64,000 bases of DNA from CAMAVH01 sp046297835 (GCA_046297835.1 JBKBHI010000006.1:62001-126000), one strand, 5' to 3'; counted from the stretch's first letter, positions 8,836 through 17,221 are shown. The notes: generated by a model not told the origin, from the letters alone. Numbers and translations are program-made.

Positions 8836-9705
8836 ATGACTGCGCCATCCGCCACGACCGGGACTAACGCCATGCGACGGGAACCTGCCGGCCTCGATAT
8901 GCTCCGTGACGCGGTGCGTCAAGCCGATGGCGCCGCGCCGCAGGGCGAGGCCGCTCTCTCGCGGCCGCCGGACCTGATCGTGCGCGGATTGCGCAAGACG
9001 TTCGACAAGACGACAAGCGTGCTCGACGGCGTCGATTTCACCGTGCCCGCCGGCCAGTCTGTCGCGCTGATCGGCGCGAACGGCGCGGGGAAATCGACGC
9101 TGCTGCGCTGCTGTTTGAGGCTGATCGAACCCGATTCCGGAGACGTCCGCCTGCTTGGCCGCCAGATGATGGACCTGAACGCGCGCGAGCTGCGCCGCCT
9201 GCGCGCCGAAATCGGCTTCGTCTTCCAGAAGCACAATCTGGTGCCGCGCCTTTCCGCCCTGACCAACGTGCTGCACGGCGCGCTGCCGCGCAGCGCGCTC
9301 GCCCGTCCATGGTTCCAGAGCTGCGCGCCCAAATCGTTGCGCGACGAAGCGCTGGCCTGCCTCGAGCGGGTCAATCTCGGCCATATCGCGGGGCGCCGGG
9401 CCGACAAGCTGTCCGGCGGCCAGTCGCAGCGCGTCGCCATCGCCCGCGCGCTGATGCAGCGCCCGCGCCTGATGGTCGCCGACGAGCCGGTCGCCAGCCT
9501 GGATCCGAGCGCCGGCGAGGAGGTCATGCGGCTGTTCGTCGAACTGATCCGCAGCGAAGGCCTGACGCTGCTGTTCACCTCGCACGATTTGTCGCACGCC
9601 ATCGCCTACGCCGACCGCGTCATCGCCTTGCGCCGCGGCGCCATCGTGCTCGACGCGACCTCGGCCGATCTTAACGTCGCCACTTTGAGGGCGCTCTATG
9701 ACTGA
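8836..9705 (+). CDS. phnC: Phosphonate ABC transporter ATP-binding protein PhnC1
   Basis: This is an ABC ATPase of the PhnC subfamily, 289 residues. Walker A is GANGAGKST, the Q-loop region is GFVFQKHNLV, the signature is LSGGQSQRVAIARAL, Walker B is LMVADEPVASLD, and the H-loop is TSHD. PhnC energises the importer formed with PhnE. The first 45 or so residues before VRGLRKTF are poorly conserved, so one of the later ATGs (8872 or 8899) may be the real start. The annotated ATG lies four bases after the phnD1 stop. The 3' end overlaps phnE1 by eight bases, indicating translational coupling. Confidence 0.9.
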   Translation: MTAPSATTGTNAMRREPAGLDMLRDAVRQADGAAPQGEAALSRPPDLIVRGLRKTFDKTTSVLDGVDFTVPAGQSVALIGANGAGKSTLLRCCLRLIEPDSGDVRLLGRQMMDLNARELRRLRAEIGFVFQKHNLVPRLSALTNVLHGALPRSALARPWFQSCAPKSLRDEALACLERVNLGHIAGRRADKLSGGQSQRVAIARALMQRPRLMVADEPVASLDPSAGEEVMRLFVELIRSEGLTLLFTSHDLSHAIAYADRVIALRRGAIVLDATSADLNVATLRALYD

Positions 9706-10519
9706 TCTCGCGCAACCGACCCCTGGATCCTCTCCCGAGCGCGGCCTGCCGCCGCGCTTCGAGCGACCGAGCCTCGCGTCTTTCGCGGCTTACATCGCCG
9801 TGGCGCTATTCTTCGTTTGGTCGCTGCACGGCACCGGCGTGTCGCTCGGCGATTTCTTCGGCGGTTTCCCGCAGATGGGCCGGCTGATCGGCGAGATGAT
9901 GCCGCCGTCCACCGCGCGCCTCGACGCGGTCGGCCGCGCTTTGCTCGAAACCTTCCAGATGGCGTTCGTCGGCACCGTCGTCGGCGTGTTGATCAGCGTG
10001 CCGATCGCCGTGCTGGCGACGCGCCACCTGACGCCGCATCCGGCCTTCTATCACGCGGCGCGCGGGCTGATTTCCTTCTTCCGCACGGTGCCCGATCTGG
10101 TGTGGGCGCTGCTGTTCGTCGTCTCCGTCGGTCTCGGCCCGTTCGCCGGCACGCTCGCCATCATCGTCGACAAGATCGGCTTCTGCGGCCGCTTCTTCGC
10201 CGAGGCGATGGAGGAGGCCGACCGCGGCCCGCAAGAAGCGCTTTCGGCCATCGGCGCTAGCAAGCTGTCTCTGGTCATGTGCGCGGTGATCCCGGCGGCG
10301 CTGCCGTCCTTCATCAACACCTCGCTGTTCAGCCTGGAAAAGGCCACGCGCTCCTCGGTCATCCTCGGCCTGGTCGGCGCCGGCGGCATCGGCATCGAGT
10401 TGAAAGTGGCGATGGATCTGTTCAATTATGATGAGGCGGCGACGATCATCCTGGCGATCTTCGCCCTGGTCATCTTTGTCGAGCGCGTCAGCGACCTGTT
10501 GCGGCGGCGCATCCTCTAG
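9698..10519 (+). CDS. phnE: Phosphonate ABC transporter permease PhnE1
   Basis: This 273-residue inner-membrane permease is of the PhnE type. It has a first hydrophobic segment near residues 25-45 and a cluster of helices from about residue 90 onward. The binding-protein-dependent transport loop appears around EALSAIGASKLSLVMCAVIPAALP, the EAA motif that contacts the ATPase. VIFVERVSDLLRRRIL at the C-terminus is typical of PhnE. It overlaps phnC1 (ATG at 9698 inside its last codons). Together with phnD1 and phnC1 it makes a complete importer distinct from phnCDE2. Confidence 0.9.
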   Translation: MTDLAQPTPGSSPERGLPPRFERPSLASFAAYIAVALFFVWSLHGTGVSLGDFFGGFPQMGRLIGEMMPPSTARLDAVGRALLETFQMAFVGTVVGVLISVPIAVLATRHLTPHPAFYHAARGLISFFRTVPDLVWALLFVVSVGLGPFAGTLAIIVDKIGFCGRFFAEAMEEADRGPQEALSAIGASKLSLVMCAVIPAALPSFINTSLFSLEKATRSSVILGLVGAGGIGIELKVAMDLFNYDEAATIILAIFALVIFVERVSDLLRRRIL

Positions 10520-10536
10520 AACGGAAAGGTCCCGCC

Positions 10537-11148
10537 ATGCCGCGCATCGCCACCATCGAACGGCTGGAGGCGCTCTACGGCGTGCCGCTGGAAACCTCGA
10601 CGACCAAGGAGATCGCCTATCTCACGCCGCATTATCGGGCGCTGATCGAAGCCTCGCCTTTCGTCGCGCTGGCGACCGCCGGACCGGAGGGGCTCGATTG
10701 CTCGCCGCGCGGCGACGCAGGATCTGTGGTCCGCATTCATGACGATCGCACGCTGCTGCTGCCCGACCGGCGCGGCAACAACCGCATCGATTCCTTGCGG
10801 AACATCGTGCGCGATCCGCGCGTCGGCCTCTTGTTCCTGATCCCCGGGAGCGGCACGACCATGCGCGTGAACGGCCGCGCGCATCTGACCGACGATGCCG
10901 ATCTGCTGGCCAGCTTCGCGGTCGAGGGCAAGGAGCCGCGTTCGGTGATCGTGATCGAGATCGACAGCGTCTATTTCCAATGCGCGCGCGCCGTCATCCG
11001 CGCCGAATTGTGGAATCCGTCGAAGCATGTCGATCCGGCGCGTCTGCCGACGCCGGGCGCGATCCTCGCCGCGCTGAGCGGCGAACGCGTCGGCGGCGAG
11101 GCTTACGACAAAGCCTGGCCGGAGCGCGCCCGCGCTTCGATGTGGTGA
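10537..11148 (+). CDS. PPOX-type FMN-dependent flavoprotein (MSMEG_1061-like)
   Basis: This 203-residue protein resembles the pyridoxamine 5'-phosphate oxidase-like split-barrel flavoproteins, in particular the MSMEG_1061 subgroup. Visible family features are FVALATAGPEGLDCSPRGDAG, LLLPDRRGNNRIDSLRNI and GLLFLIPG with a following NGRAHL strand. These proteins bind FMN or F420 and reduce or oxidise small substrates; the substrate here is unknown. A ribosome-binding site GGAAAGG lies nine bases before the ATG. It follows phnE1 by 17 bases and is convergent with phnF, so it is the last gene of the phnD1C1E1 unit. That suggests a role in processing what the transporter imports. Confidence 0.82.
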   Translation: MPRIATIERLEALYGVPLETSTTKEIAYLTPHYRALIEASPFVALATAGPEGLDCSPRGDAGSVVRIHDDRTLLLPDRRGNNRIDSLRNIVRDPRVGLLFLIPGSGTTMRVNGRAHLTDDADLLASFAVEGKEPRSVIVIEIDSVYFQCARAVIRAELWNPSKHVDPARLPTPGAILAALSGERVGGEAYDKAWPERARASMW

Positions 11149-11155
11149 GCGCCGC

Positions 11156-11878
11156 TTAGCTCTCGAAGACGAATTGCACGCGGTCGGCGGCGAAGCGCGC
11201 CAGGCCGTATTCGATGGGCGTGCCCGACTCGTCGACATTGACGCTTTCGGTGATGAGCACCGGCCGGTTGCGCGGTTGGGCGAGCAGGCGCGCTTCCTCT
11301 TCCTCCGGCATGCGCGCCGTCACGCGCGTCACCTTGCGCGTGTAATCGTGCACGCCGAACTTGCGCAGCGCCGCCGTGATCGAGCCTTCGGCCTTGAAGG
11401 CTTCGGCCAGGCCGTTGAAGCGGCGGAACGGGAAATGGTGGCTGCCGAGATTGATCGGCCGGCCGTCCGCCGATTTGAGCGTTTCGAGCAGCAGCACCGG
11501 CTCGCCCGCGCGCAAGTTCAGCATATGCGCCATGGTCTTGTCGGCGGGCAGCCGGGCGACGCGCACCAGCTCGCCCGAGGGGTCGCGGCGCAGCGTCAGG
11601 ATGTTCTCGCTGAAGCGCGTGCGCCGGCCGAGCCGGTAATCGACGACGTTCTCTTGCACGAAGGAGCCGCGGCCTTGCTCGACGCGGATCAGCCCGCGCT
11701 CCTGCAGGCCGAGCATGGCGCGGCGCACGGTGTGGCGGTTGACGGCGAAGCGCTGCGCGAGATCCGCTTCGGTCGGCAGGCGGTCGCCCGGGCCGAATTG
11801 CTTGGCGCGGATATCGGCTTCAATCTCCTGCTCGATCTGCCGCCATAAAGCGACGCCGCTCATGCGCGCAAGGGTCAT
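11156..11878 (-). CDS. phnF: GntR/HutC-family transcriptional regulator PhnF
   Basis: This 240-residue regulator has an N-terminal winged helix-turn-helix of the GntR type: ALWRQIEQEIEADI, GDRLPTEADLAQRFAVNRHTVRRAMLGLQERGLIR. A C-terminal UTRA ligand-binding domain follows, ending in a region with GTPIEYGLARFAADRVQFVFE. It corresponds to PhnF, the repressor commonly found in C-P lyase loci. It is divergent from phnG. A GTCTAG motif lies two bases upstream of its ATG and two more overlap the phnG start, consistent with repression of both and of itself. The ligand is not known. Confidence 0.9.
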   Translation of the reverse strand: MTLARMSGVALWRQIEQEIEADIRAKQFGPGDRLPTEADLAQRFAVNRHTVRRAMLGLQERGLIRVEQGRGSFVQENVVDYRLGRRTRFSENILTLRRDPSGELVRVARLPADKTMAHMLNLRAGEPVLLLETLKSADGRPINLGSHHFPFRRFNGLAEAFKAEGSITAALRKFGVHDYTRKVTRVTARMPEEEEARLLAQPRNRPVLITESVNVDESGTPIEYGLARFAADRVQFVFES

Positions 11879-11880
11879 GG

Positions 11881-11892
11881 GTTGTCTAGTCC
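11881..11892. promoter_or_regulatory. Candidate PhnF operator at the phnF start
   Basis: The site reads GTTGTCTAGTCC and lies two bases before the phnF ATG. Nine bases (GTTGTCTAG) are identical to the site in the phnM1/phnD1 intergenic region. Its position in the phnF leader suggests autoregulation. Confidence 0.55.
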
Positions 11893-11920
11893 CGTCATGT
11901 AGATTTCACATAGCTGCCGT
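11892..11920 (+). promoter_or_regulatory. Candidate Pho box before phnG
   Basis: CCGTCAT (11892), ATTTCAC (11903) and CTGCCGT (11914) follow each other with an exact 11-base period. They match the CTGTCAY consensus at 6, 5 and 5 of 7 positions. The array lies upstream of the phnG start in the phnF/phnG intergenic region. A possible -10 (TAAACT) lies at 11944. Confidence 0.55.
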
Positions 11921-11951
11921 TTACTTGGCGGCGCGACTGGGGTTAAACTAT

Positions 11952-11977
11952 GCCCTAGACGTTTAGATGTCTAGATG
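11952..11977. promoter_or_regulatory. Double PhnF-type site overlapping the phnG start
   Basis: CTAGAC (11955-11960) and GTCTAG (11969-11974) form an inverted repeat with an eight-base spacer. The second arm touches the phnG ATG at 11975. Each arm matches the GTCTAG core found at the other phn promoters. A repressor bound here would cover the transcription or translation start of the C-P lyase operon. Confidence 0.58.
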
Positions 11978-12469
11978 AATATGGACCGCCTCATGACCGC
12001 CGCCGCCCGTTCGCCAGAGCCCGAAATCGCCACCCGGCAAAGCTGGATGGCCGTGCTGGCGCGCGCCGAGACGGCGGAGCTGGAAGCGGCTTGGGCGGCC
12101 CTGGCTGACAAGCCGAGCTATCGGCTGCTGCGCAAGCCGGAGACCGGCTTGGTGATGGCGCGCGGCCGCCTCGGCGGCGCGGGCGGGCCGTTCAATCTCG
12201 GCGAAATCGCGGTGACGCGCTGCGCCGCGCAATTCGCGGACGGACAAACGGGCTTCGGCTACGTCGCCGGCCGCGATCCGCGCAAAGCGGAATTGGCGGC
12301 GCTGTTCGACGGGTTGCTGCAGGACGCGGCGCGGCGCGAGGCGCTGCTCGCCGCGGTGATCGCGCCGCTGGCCGCGGCGCAAGCGCGCCGCAAGGCGGCG
12401 ACGGTGGCCGACGCGGCGCGCACCAAGGTCAACTTTTTCGCGCTGCAGCGCGGCGAGGACGCGAAATGA
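11975..12469 (+). CDS. phnG: C-P lyase complex subunit PhnG
   Basis: PhnG is a core subunit of the carbon-phosphorus lyase complex PhnGHIJ. With PhnI, PhnH and PhnL it loads the phosphonate onto ATP-derived ribose. The 164-residue product shows the family pattern RQSWMAVLARAETAELEAAW, a FNLGEIAVTRCA strand and a long helical C-terminus ending with TKVNFFALQRGEDAK. It is the first gene of the phnGHIJKL operon. The ATG at 11975 has no clear ribosome-binding site. ATGs at 11981 and 11993 are alternatives, the last giving MTAAARSPEPE. The stop overlaps the phnH start by four bases. Confidence 0.92.
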   Translation: MNMDRLMTAAARSPEPEIATRQSWMAVLARAETAELEAAWAALADKPSYRLLRKPETGLVMARGRLGGAGGPFNLGEIAVTRCAAQFADGQTGFGYVAGRDPRKAELAALFDGLLQDAARREALLAAVIAPLAAAQARRKAATVADAARTKVNFFALQRGEDAK

Positions 12470-13056
12470 GCCAGACGGCGTTGAAAGCCGGCTTCGACGA
12501 TTCGGTGCACGACAGCCAGCGCGCCTTCCGCGCGCTGCTCGACGCCATGGCGCGGCCCGGCCGCATCGCGACGCCGCCGGCCCCGCCCGAACATCCCGCC
12601 GCGCTGCATACGGCGAGCGCCGCCGTCTGTCTGGCGCTGCTCGATTTCGAGACGCCGTTGTGGCTCGCCGGCGAGGATGTCGCCGAGACGCGGGCCTGGC
12701 TCGCCTTCCACGCCGGTTGTCCCTTCGCCGCGACGCCCGGCGAGGCGGCCTTCGCGCTGGTGACGGACGCGCGCTTTCTGCCGCCGCTCGACTCCTTCGC
12801 CCTTGGCAGCGACGAAATGCCGGAGCGCTCGACGACGCTGCTGCTGGAGGTCGGCGGCCTCGACGCGGGGCGCGGCAAGCGCTTGTCCGGCCCGGGCATC
12901 GACGGTTCGGCGCTGCTCGCCATCGACGGGCTTTGCGAAAGCTTTTGGGTCGAGCGCGCCGCGGCGTGCGCGCTGTTCCCGCGCGGTCTCGACATGATCC
13001 TGTCGGCCGGCGCGGAACTCGCCGCTTTGCCGCGCACTGCGCGAGTGGAGGACTAG
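12466..13056 (+). CDS. phnH: C-P lyase complex subunit PhnH
   Basis: This 196-residue subunit of the PhnGHIJ core has the PhnH hallmarks GFDDSVHDSQRAFRALLDAM near the N-terminus, a following RPGRI, and GTETP-like LLDFETPLWL. The C-terminal half carries FPRGLDMIL, found in all PhnH. PhnH is a PLP-transferase-like fold that does not bind PLP and is needed for complex assembly. The start overlaps the phnG stop (ATGA), and phnI follows after two bases. Confidence 0.93.
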   Translation: MSQTALKAGFDDSVHDSQRAFRALLDAMARPGRIATPPAPPEHPAALHTASAAVCLALLDFETPLWLAGEDVAETRAWLAFHAGCPFAATPGEAAFALVTDARFLPPLDSFALGSDEMPERSTTLLLEVGGLDAGRGKRLSGPGIDGSALLAIDGLCESFWVERAAACALFPRGLDMILSAGAELAALPRTARVED

Positions 13057-13058
13057 CC

Positions 13059-14165
13059 ATGTATGTCGCGGTCAAAGGCGGCGAAGCCGCGATCGACGCT
13101 TCGCTCGACCAGCTCGCGCGCGAGCGGCGCGGGGATGCCGCCGTGCCCGAATTGTCGGTGGCCCAGATCAAGCAGCAGATGCGTCTCGCGGTCGATCGCG
13201 TCATGTGCGAAGGCTCGCTCTACGATCCCGATCTCGCTGCGCTCGCCATCAAGCAGGCGCGCGGCGACCTGTTCGAAGCGGTGTTCCTGCTACGCGCCTA
13301 TCGCACCACGCTGCCGCGCTTCGGCGTCACCCTGCCGCTTGACACGGCGGCGATGACCGTGCGCCGGCGCATCTCTGCGACCTTCAAGGACGTGCCCGGC
13401 GGCCAGATTCTCGGGCCGAGCTTCGACTACAGCCACCGTCTGCTCGATTTCGCGCTGATGGACGAGAGCGCGGCCCCGGCCGCTGCGCCGGAAGGCGAGG
13501 GGGCGCAAGCCGAAGCGCTGCCGCGCGTCACCGACATTCTCGGTCAGGAAGGGCTGATCGAAGGCGACGGCGCGGATACGGGCGCGACGCCGCACGACCT
13601 GACGCGCGAGCCGCTGCGCTTTCCCGCCGCGCGCGACGCGCGATTGCAGAATCTCGCGCGCGGCGACGAGGGTTTCCTCCTCGCCATGGCCTATTCGACG
13701 CAGCGCGGCTACGGGCGCAACCATCCCTTCGCCGGCGAGATCCGCATGGGCGAGGCGGCCGTGACCATCGAGCCGGAGGAGCTCGGCTTCGCTATCGAGA
13801 TCGGCGACATCACGCTCACCGAGTGCCAGATGATCACCCAGTTCAAAGGGTCGGCGACGGTGCCACCGCAATTCACGCGCGGCTACGGCCTGACCTTCGG
13901 CTATTGCGAGCGCAAGGCCATGGCCATGGCGCTGGTCGACCGGGCGCTGCGCGCGACCGAGCTCGGCGAGGACATCGTCGCCCCGGCGCAGGACCAGGAG
14001 TTCGTTCTGGCCCATTCCGACAGCGTCGAGGCGTCGGGTTTCGTGCAGCATCTGAAGCTGCCGCATTACATCGATTTTCAGTCCGAACTGCTGGCGGTGC
14101 GCGATATGCGCGCCAAGGCGGCGGTCCGCGCCCAAGCCGAGGAGGCCGCCGATGACGCCGCATGA
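13059..14165 (+). CDS. phnI: C-P lyase complex subunit PhnI
   Basis: This 368-residue protein is the nucleosidase subunit of C-P lyase. With PhnG, PhnH and PhnL it displaces adenine from ATP to form ribose 1-methylphosphonate 5-triphosphate. Family features are MYVAVKGGEAAI at the start, DRVMCEGSLYDP, LLRAYRTTLPRFG, AMAYSTQRGYGRNHPF and LGFAIEIGDITLTECQMI. The start at 13059 is preceded by GGAGG about eight bases upstream. The frame is open to 12660 but that part overlaps phnH. Confidence 0.95.
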   Translation: MYVAVKGGEAAIDASLDQLARERRGDAAVPELSVAQIKQQMRLAVDRVMCEGSLYDPDLAALAIKQARGDLFEAVFLLRAYRTTLPRFGVTLPLDTAAMTVRRRISATFKDVPGGQILGPSFDYSHRLLDFALMDESAAPAAAPEGEGAQAEALPRVTDILGQEGLIEGDGADTGATPHDLTREPLRFPAARDARLQNLARGDEGFLLAMAYSTQRGYGRNHPFAGEIRMGEAAVTIEPEELGFAIEIGDITLTECQMITQFKGSATVPPQFTRGYGLTFGYCERKAMAMALVDRALRATELGEDIVAPAQDQEFVLAHSDSVEASGFVQHLKLPHYIDFQSELLAVRDMRAKAAVRAQAEEAADDAA

Positions 14166-14178
14166 CGGAGGCTCGCCG

Positions 14179-15042
14179 ATGGGCGTCGCCGGCTACAATT
14201 TCGCCTATCTCGACGAGCAGACGAAGCGGATGATCCGCCGTACGATCCTCAAGGCCGTGGCGATCCCCGGCTATCAGGTCGCTTTCGGCAGCCGCGAGAT
14301 GCCGCTCGCCTACGGCTGGGGCACCGGCGGCATGCAGATCACCGCCGCCATCGTCGGCGCCGACGACACGCTGAAGGTCATCGACCAGGGAGCCGACGAT
14401 ACGACCAACGCCGTCTCGATCCGCCGTTTCTTCAACCGCACGGCCGGCGTTGCCATGACCGAGCGCACGACCGAGGCGAGCGTGATCCAGACGCGCCACC
14501 GCATTCCCGAGACCCCGCTGCGCGGCGACCAGATCCTCGTCTATCAGGTGCCGATGCCGGAGCCGCTGCGCTATCTCGAGCCGCGCGAGACCGAGACGCA
14601 GAAGATGCACGCGCTCTCCGAATACGGCGTGATGCATGTCAAGCTCTACGAGGACATCGCGCGCCACGGCCGCATCACCACCTCTTACGACTATCCGGTG
14701 CTGGTGAACGGCCGCTACGTCATGGCGCCGTCGCCGATCCCGAAGTTCGACAATCCCAAGATGGACCGCATGCCGGCTTTGCAATTGTTCGGCGCCGGGC
14801 GCGAAAAGCGCATTTACGCCGTGCCGCCCTACACGCCAGTGAAAAGCCTCGATTTCGAGGACCATCCGTTCGCCATCGACCGCCAGCCCCATGTCTGCGG
14901 CCTGTGCGGCTCAGGCGAAAGCTTCCTCGACGAGATCGTCACCGACGACGCCGGCGGCCGGCTTTACGTCTGCTCCGACACCGATTACTGCCGCGAACGC
15001 CGCGAAGCCGGCGACGCCATGAGCCGGAGTGCCGCCGAATGA
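14179..15042 (+). CDS. phnJ: Alpha-D-ribose 1-methylphosphonate 5-phosphate C-P lyase PhnJ
   Basis: PhnJ is the radical SAM-type enzyme that cleaves the carbon-phosphorus bond. From the start at 14179 it has 287 residues and begins MGVAGYNFAYLDEQTKRM, aligning almost residue for residue with E. coli PhnJ. The cluster cysteines are C240, C243 and C265. The catalytic thiyl-radical cysteine is C271 (CSDTDYC), matching E. coli C241, C244, C266 and C272. I chose 14179 because GGAGG lies seven bases upstream. An earlier in-frame ATG at 14152 would overlap phnI and add a non-conserved leader. The stop overlaps the phnK start. Confidence 0.96.
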   Translation: MGVAGYNFAYLDEQTKRMIRRTILKAVAIPGYQVAFGSREMPLAYGWGTGGMQITAAIVGADDTLKVIDQGADDTTNAVSIRRFFNRTAGVAMTERTTEASVIQTRHRIPETPLRGDQILVYQVPMPEPLRYLEPRETETQKMHALSEYGVMHVKLYEDIARHGRITTSYDYPVLVNGRYVMAPSPIPKFDNPKMDRMPALQLFGAGREKRIYAVPPYTPVKSLDFEDHPFAIDRQPHVCGLCGSGESFLDEIVTDDAGGRLYVCSDTDYCRERREAGDAMSRSAAE

Positions 15043-15833
15043 GCGTCATCGCCCAAGACAACGACGAGCCGTTGCTGAAAGTCCGCGACGTCTCGCGCTA
15101 TTACGGGACGCGCCTCGGCTGCCGCGGCGTCGGCTTCGATCTGTGGCCCGGCGAGGTGCTCGGCATCGTCGGCGAATCGGGCTCGGGCAAATCGACGCTG
15201 CTCAATTGCCTGTCGGGCAAGCTCGAGCCGAGCGGCGGCGAGGTGGTCTACCAGACGCGCCACGACGGCCCGCTCGACGTCTATCGCGCCTCCGAGGCGC
15301 GCCGCCGCCTGCTGCTGCGCACCGAATGGGGCTTCGTCCATCAGAACGCGCGCGACGGCTTGCGCATGGCGGTGAGCGCCGGCGCGAACGTCGGCGAGCG
15401 GCTGATGGCGGTGGGCGCGCGCCACTACGGCAATATCCGCGCCGAAGCGACCGACTGGCTCGGCCGTGTCGAAATCGCCGCCGACCGGCTCGACGACCGT
15501 CCGAGCGCCTTCTCCGGCGGCATGCAGCAGCGCCTGCAGATCGCCCGCGTGCTCGTCACCAAGCCGCGCCTCGTCTTCATGGACGAGCCGACGGGCGGCC
15601 TCGACGTCTCGGTCCAGGCGCGCCTGCTCGATCTCTTGCGCGGCTTGGTGCGCGATCTCGGCCTCGCCGCCGTCGTCGTCACCCACGATCTCGCCGTGGT
15701 CCGCCTGCTCGCGCATCGTTTGCTCGTCATGAAGGACGGCGAGGTGGTCGAGAGCGGCCTGACCGATCGCGTGCTCGACGATCCGCAGCATCCCTATACC
15801 CAGCTTCTCGTCTCCTCGGTATTGCCGCCATGA
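15039..15833 (+). CDS. phnK: C-P lyase ABC-type subunit PhnK
   Basis: This 264-residue ABC ATPase is related to oligopeptide-transporter ATPases but associates with the PhnGHIJ core. Walker A is GESGSGKST, the signature is FSGGMQQRLQIARVL, Walker B is LVFMDEPTGGLDVSVQARLLD, and the H-loop is VVTHDLAV. The C-terminus DDPQHPYTQLLVSSVL is characteristic. In E. coli PhnK binds PhnJ and drives turnover of the complex. It overlaps both phnJ and phnL by four bases, a tight translational chain. Confidence 0.94.
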   Translation: MSVIAQDNDEPLLKVRDVSRYYGTRLGCRGVGFDLWPGEVLGIVGESGSGKSTLLNCLSGKLEPSGGEVVYQTRHDGPLDVYRASEARRRLLLRTEWGFVHQNARDGLRMAVSAGANVGERLMAVGARHYGNIRAEATDWLGRVEIAADRLDDRPSAFSGGMQQRLQIARVLVTKPRLVFMDEPTGGLDVSVQARLLDLLRGLVRDLGLAAVVVTHDLAVVRLLAHRLLVMKDGEVVESGLTDRVLDDPQHPYTQLLVSSVLPP

Positions 15834-16528
15834 CCAATCTCGCGCTCCGCGTCGAAGGCCTGTCCAAGACCTTCACCATGCACAACCAGAACGGCGCGCA
15901 ATTGCCCGTGCTGAAGGGCCTCAGCTTCTCGGTTTCGGCCGGCGAGTGTCTGGCGCTGTCGGGCCCTTCGGGCATCGGCAAGAGCACGGTGCTGCGGCTG
16001 ATTTACGGCAATTACGGCGCGGAGACCGGCCGCATCCTGCTGCGTCAGGGCGAGGCGGAAATCGATCTGGCGCGCGCCGATCCGCGCGACATCCTGCGCC
16101 TGCGGCGCAAGACCATCGGCTATGTCAGCCAGTTCCTGCGCGTCATCCCGCGCGTCCCGACGCTGGAGATCGTCGCCGACACGCTGCGCCATGCGGGCTT
16201 CACGGGCGATCCCATCCCGCCGGCCCAGGCCATGCTGACCCGGCTGCGGATTCCCGAGCGCCTATGGCATCTCGCGCCCAGCACCTTCTCGGGGGGCGAG
16301 CAGCAGCGCGTCAATCTGGCGCGCGTCTTCGTCCATCCCTTTCCGGCGCTGCTGCTCGACGAGCCGACGGCTTCGCTCGACGCCGCCAACCGCCAGACGG
16401 TCATCGAACTGATCCAGTCGGCCTGGGCGCGCGGCGCGGCCGTCGTCGGCATTTTCCATGATCTCGAAGTGCGCGACGCGGTGGCGACGCGCTTGCTCGA
16501 CATGGACCCCTTCCGCGCCGCCGCTTAA
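15830..16528 (+). CDS. phnL: C-P lyase ABC-type subunit PhnL
   Basis: This 232-residue ABC ATPase is the second ABC-type protein of the C-P lyase complex. Walker A is GPSGIGKST, the signature is FSGGEQQRVNLARVF, and Walker B is ALLLDEPTASLD. PhnL-specific stretches include SKTFTMHNQNGAQLPVL near the N-terminus and SQFLRVIPRVPTLEIV after the Q-loop. The start is the ATG overlapping the phnK stop; the frame extends upstream only as a shadow over phnK. A short gap of nine bases separates it from the DUF1045 gene. Confidence 0.95.
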   Translation: MTNLALRVEGLSKTFTMHNQNGAQLPVLKGLSFSVSAGECLALSGPSGIGKSTVLRLIYGNYGAETGRILLRQGEAEIDLARADPRDILRLRRKTIGYVSQFLRVIPRVPTLEIVADTLRHAGFTGDPIPPAQAMLTRLRIPERLWHLAPSTFSGGEQQRVNLARVFVHPFPALLLDEPTASLDAANRQTVIELIQSAWARGAAVVGIFHDLEVRDAVATRLLDMDPFRAAA

Positions 16529-16537
16529 AGTCCGCTG

Positions 16538-17221
16538 ATGAGCGCCCGTTACGCCCTTTACGCCGCGCCGCCGGCCGGTAGCGCGCTCGCCGCTTTCGGC
16601 GCGGCCTGGCTCGGCTATGACGCGGAAACGGGCCGCGCGGCGACGCCGCCGGCCGTGTCCGGCCTGACGCCGGCGCGCTGGGACGCTTTGACCCGCCGCG
16701 CGCGCCATTACGGCTTTCACGGCACGTTCAAAGCGCCCTTCGAGCTCGCTGAGGGCAAGAGCGCCGAGGCGTTGGAGACGGCGCTCGCCGCATTCGCGGC
16801 GTCGCGCCGCGCTTTCGATCTGCCGCTGGCGCTGGCGCGCATCGGCGGCTTTCTGGCGCTGACGCCGGCAGCCGAGACGCCCGCCATCAACGCGCTGGCC
16901 GACGAGTGCGTCGCTGCCTTCGAGCCGTTCCGCCGGCCCGAGAGGCCCGAGCAGGTGGAAAAACGCCGCGCCGGCCTCACTCCGCGCCAGTCGGAGAATC
17001 TCGACCGCTGGGGCTATCCCTACGTGTTCGCCGATTACCGCTATCACATGACGCTGACCGATCCGCTGCCGGAGGCGGAGGGCGACGCCTTGCGGACGGA
17101 ATTGACGGCCATGGCCGGACCGCTGCTGGCGTGGCCGATGCGGATCGACGCCGTCTGCCTGTTCGCGCAGCCGGATCGGACCCAACCGTTCCGGCTGGTC
17201 CGGCGCTTTTGCCTGGGTTAA
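16538..17221 (+). CDS. DUF1045 2H-phosphoesterase-like phosphonate metabolism protein
   Basis: This 227-residue protein is the DUF1045 (TIGR03223) type found at the end of many alphaproteobacterial C-P lyase operons. It is a 2H phosphodiesterase-like fold with two HxT motifs: H61-G-T63 in RHYGFHGTFKAPF and H170-M-T172 in YRYHMTLTDPL. By analogy to PhnP and PhnPP enzymes it is expected to open the cyclic ribose 1,2-phosphate made by PhnJ, which fits the absence of a phnP gene here. That reaction is inferred from context. Its last codons lie in a short tandem repeat shared with the end of the convergent phnN. Confidence 0.87.
   Translation: MSARYALYAAPPAGSALAAFGAAWLGYDAETGRAATPPAVSGLTPARWDALTRRARHYGFHGTFKAPFELAEGKSAEALETALAAFAASRRAFDLPLALARIGGFLALTPAAETPAINALADECVAAFEPFRRPERPEQVEKRRAGLTPRQSENLDRWGYPYVFADYRYHMTLTDPLPEAEGDALRTELTAMAGPLLAWPMRIDAVCLFAQPDRTQPFRLVRRFCLG

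Noticed and set aside
10515..10520. TCTAGA near the end of phnE1 as a PhnF site
   Set aside because: It lies inside the coding end of phnE1, includes its stop codon, and lacks the preceding G of the GTCTAG core.
14152..14178. Earlier start for phnJ
   Set aside because: The ATG at 14179 has GGAGG at ideal spacing and matches the E. coli PhnJ N-terminus; the earlier start overlaps phnI and adds non-conserved residues.
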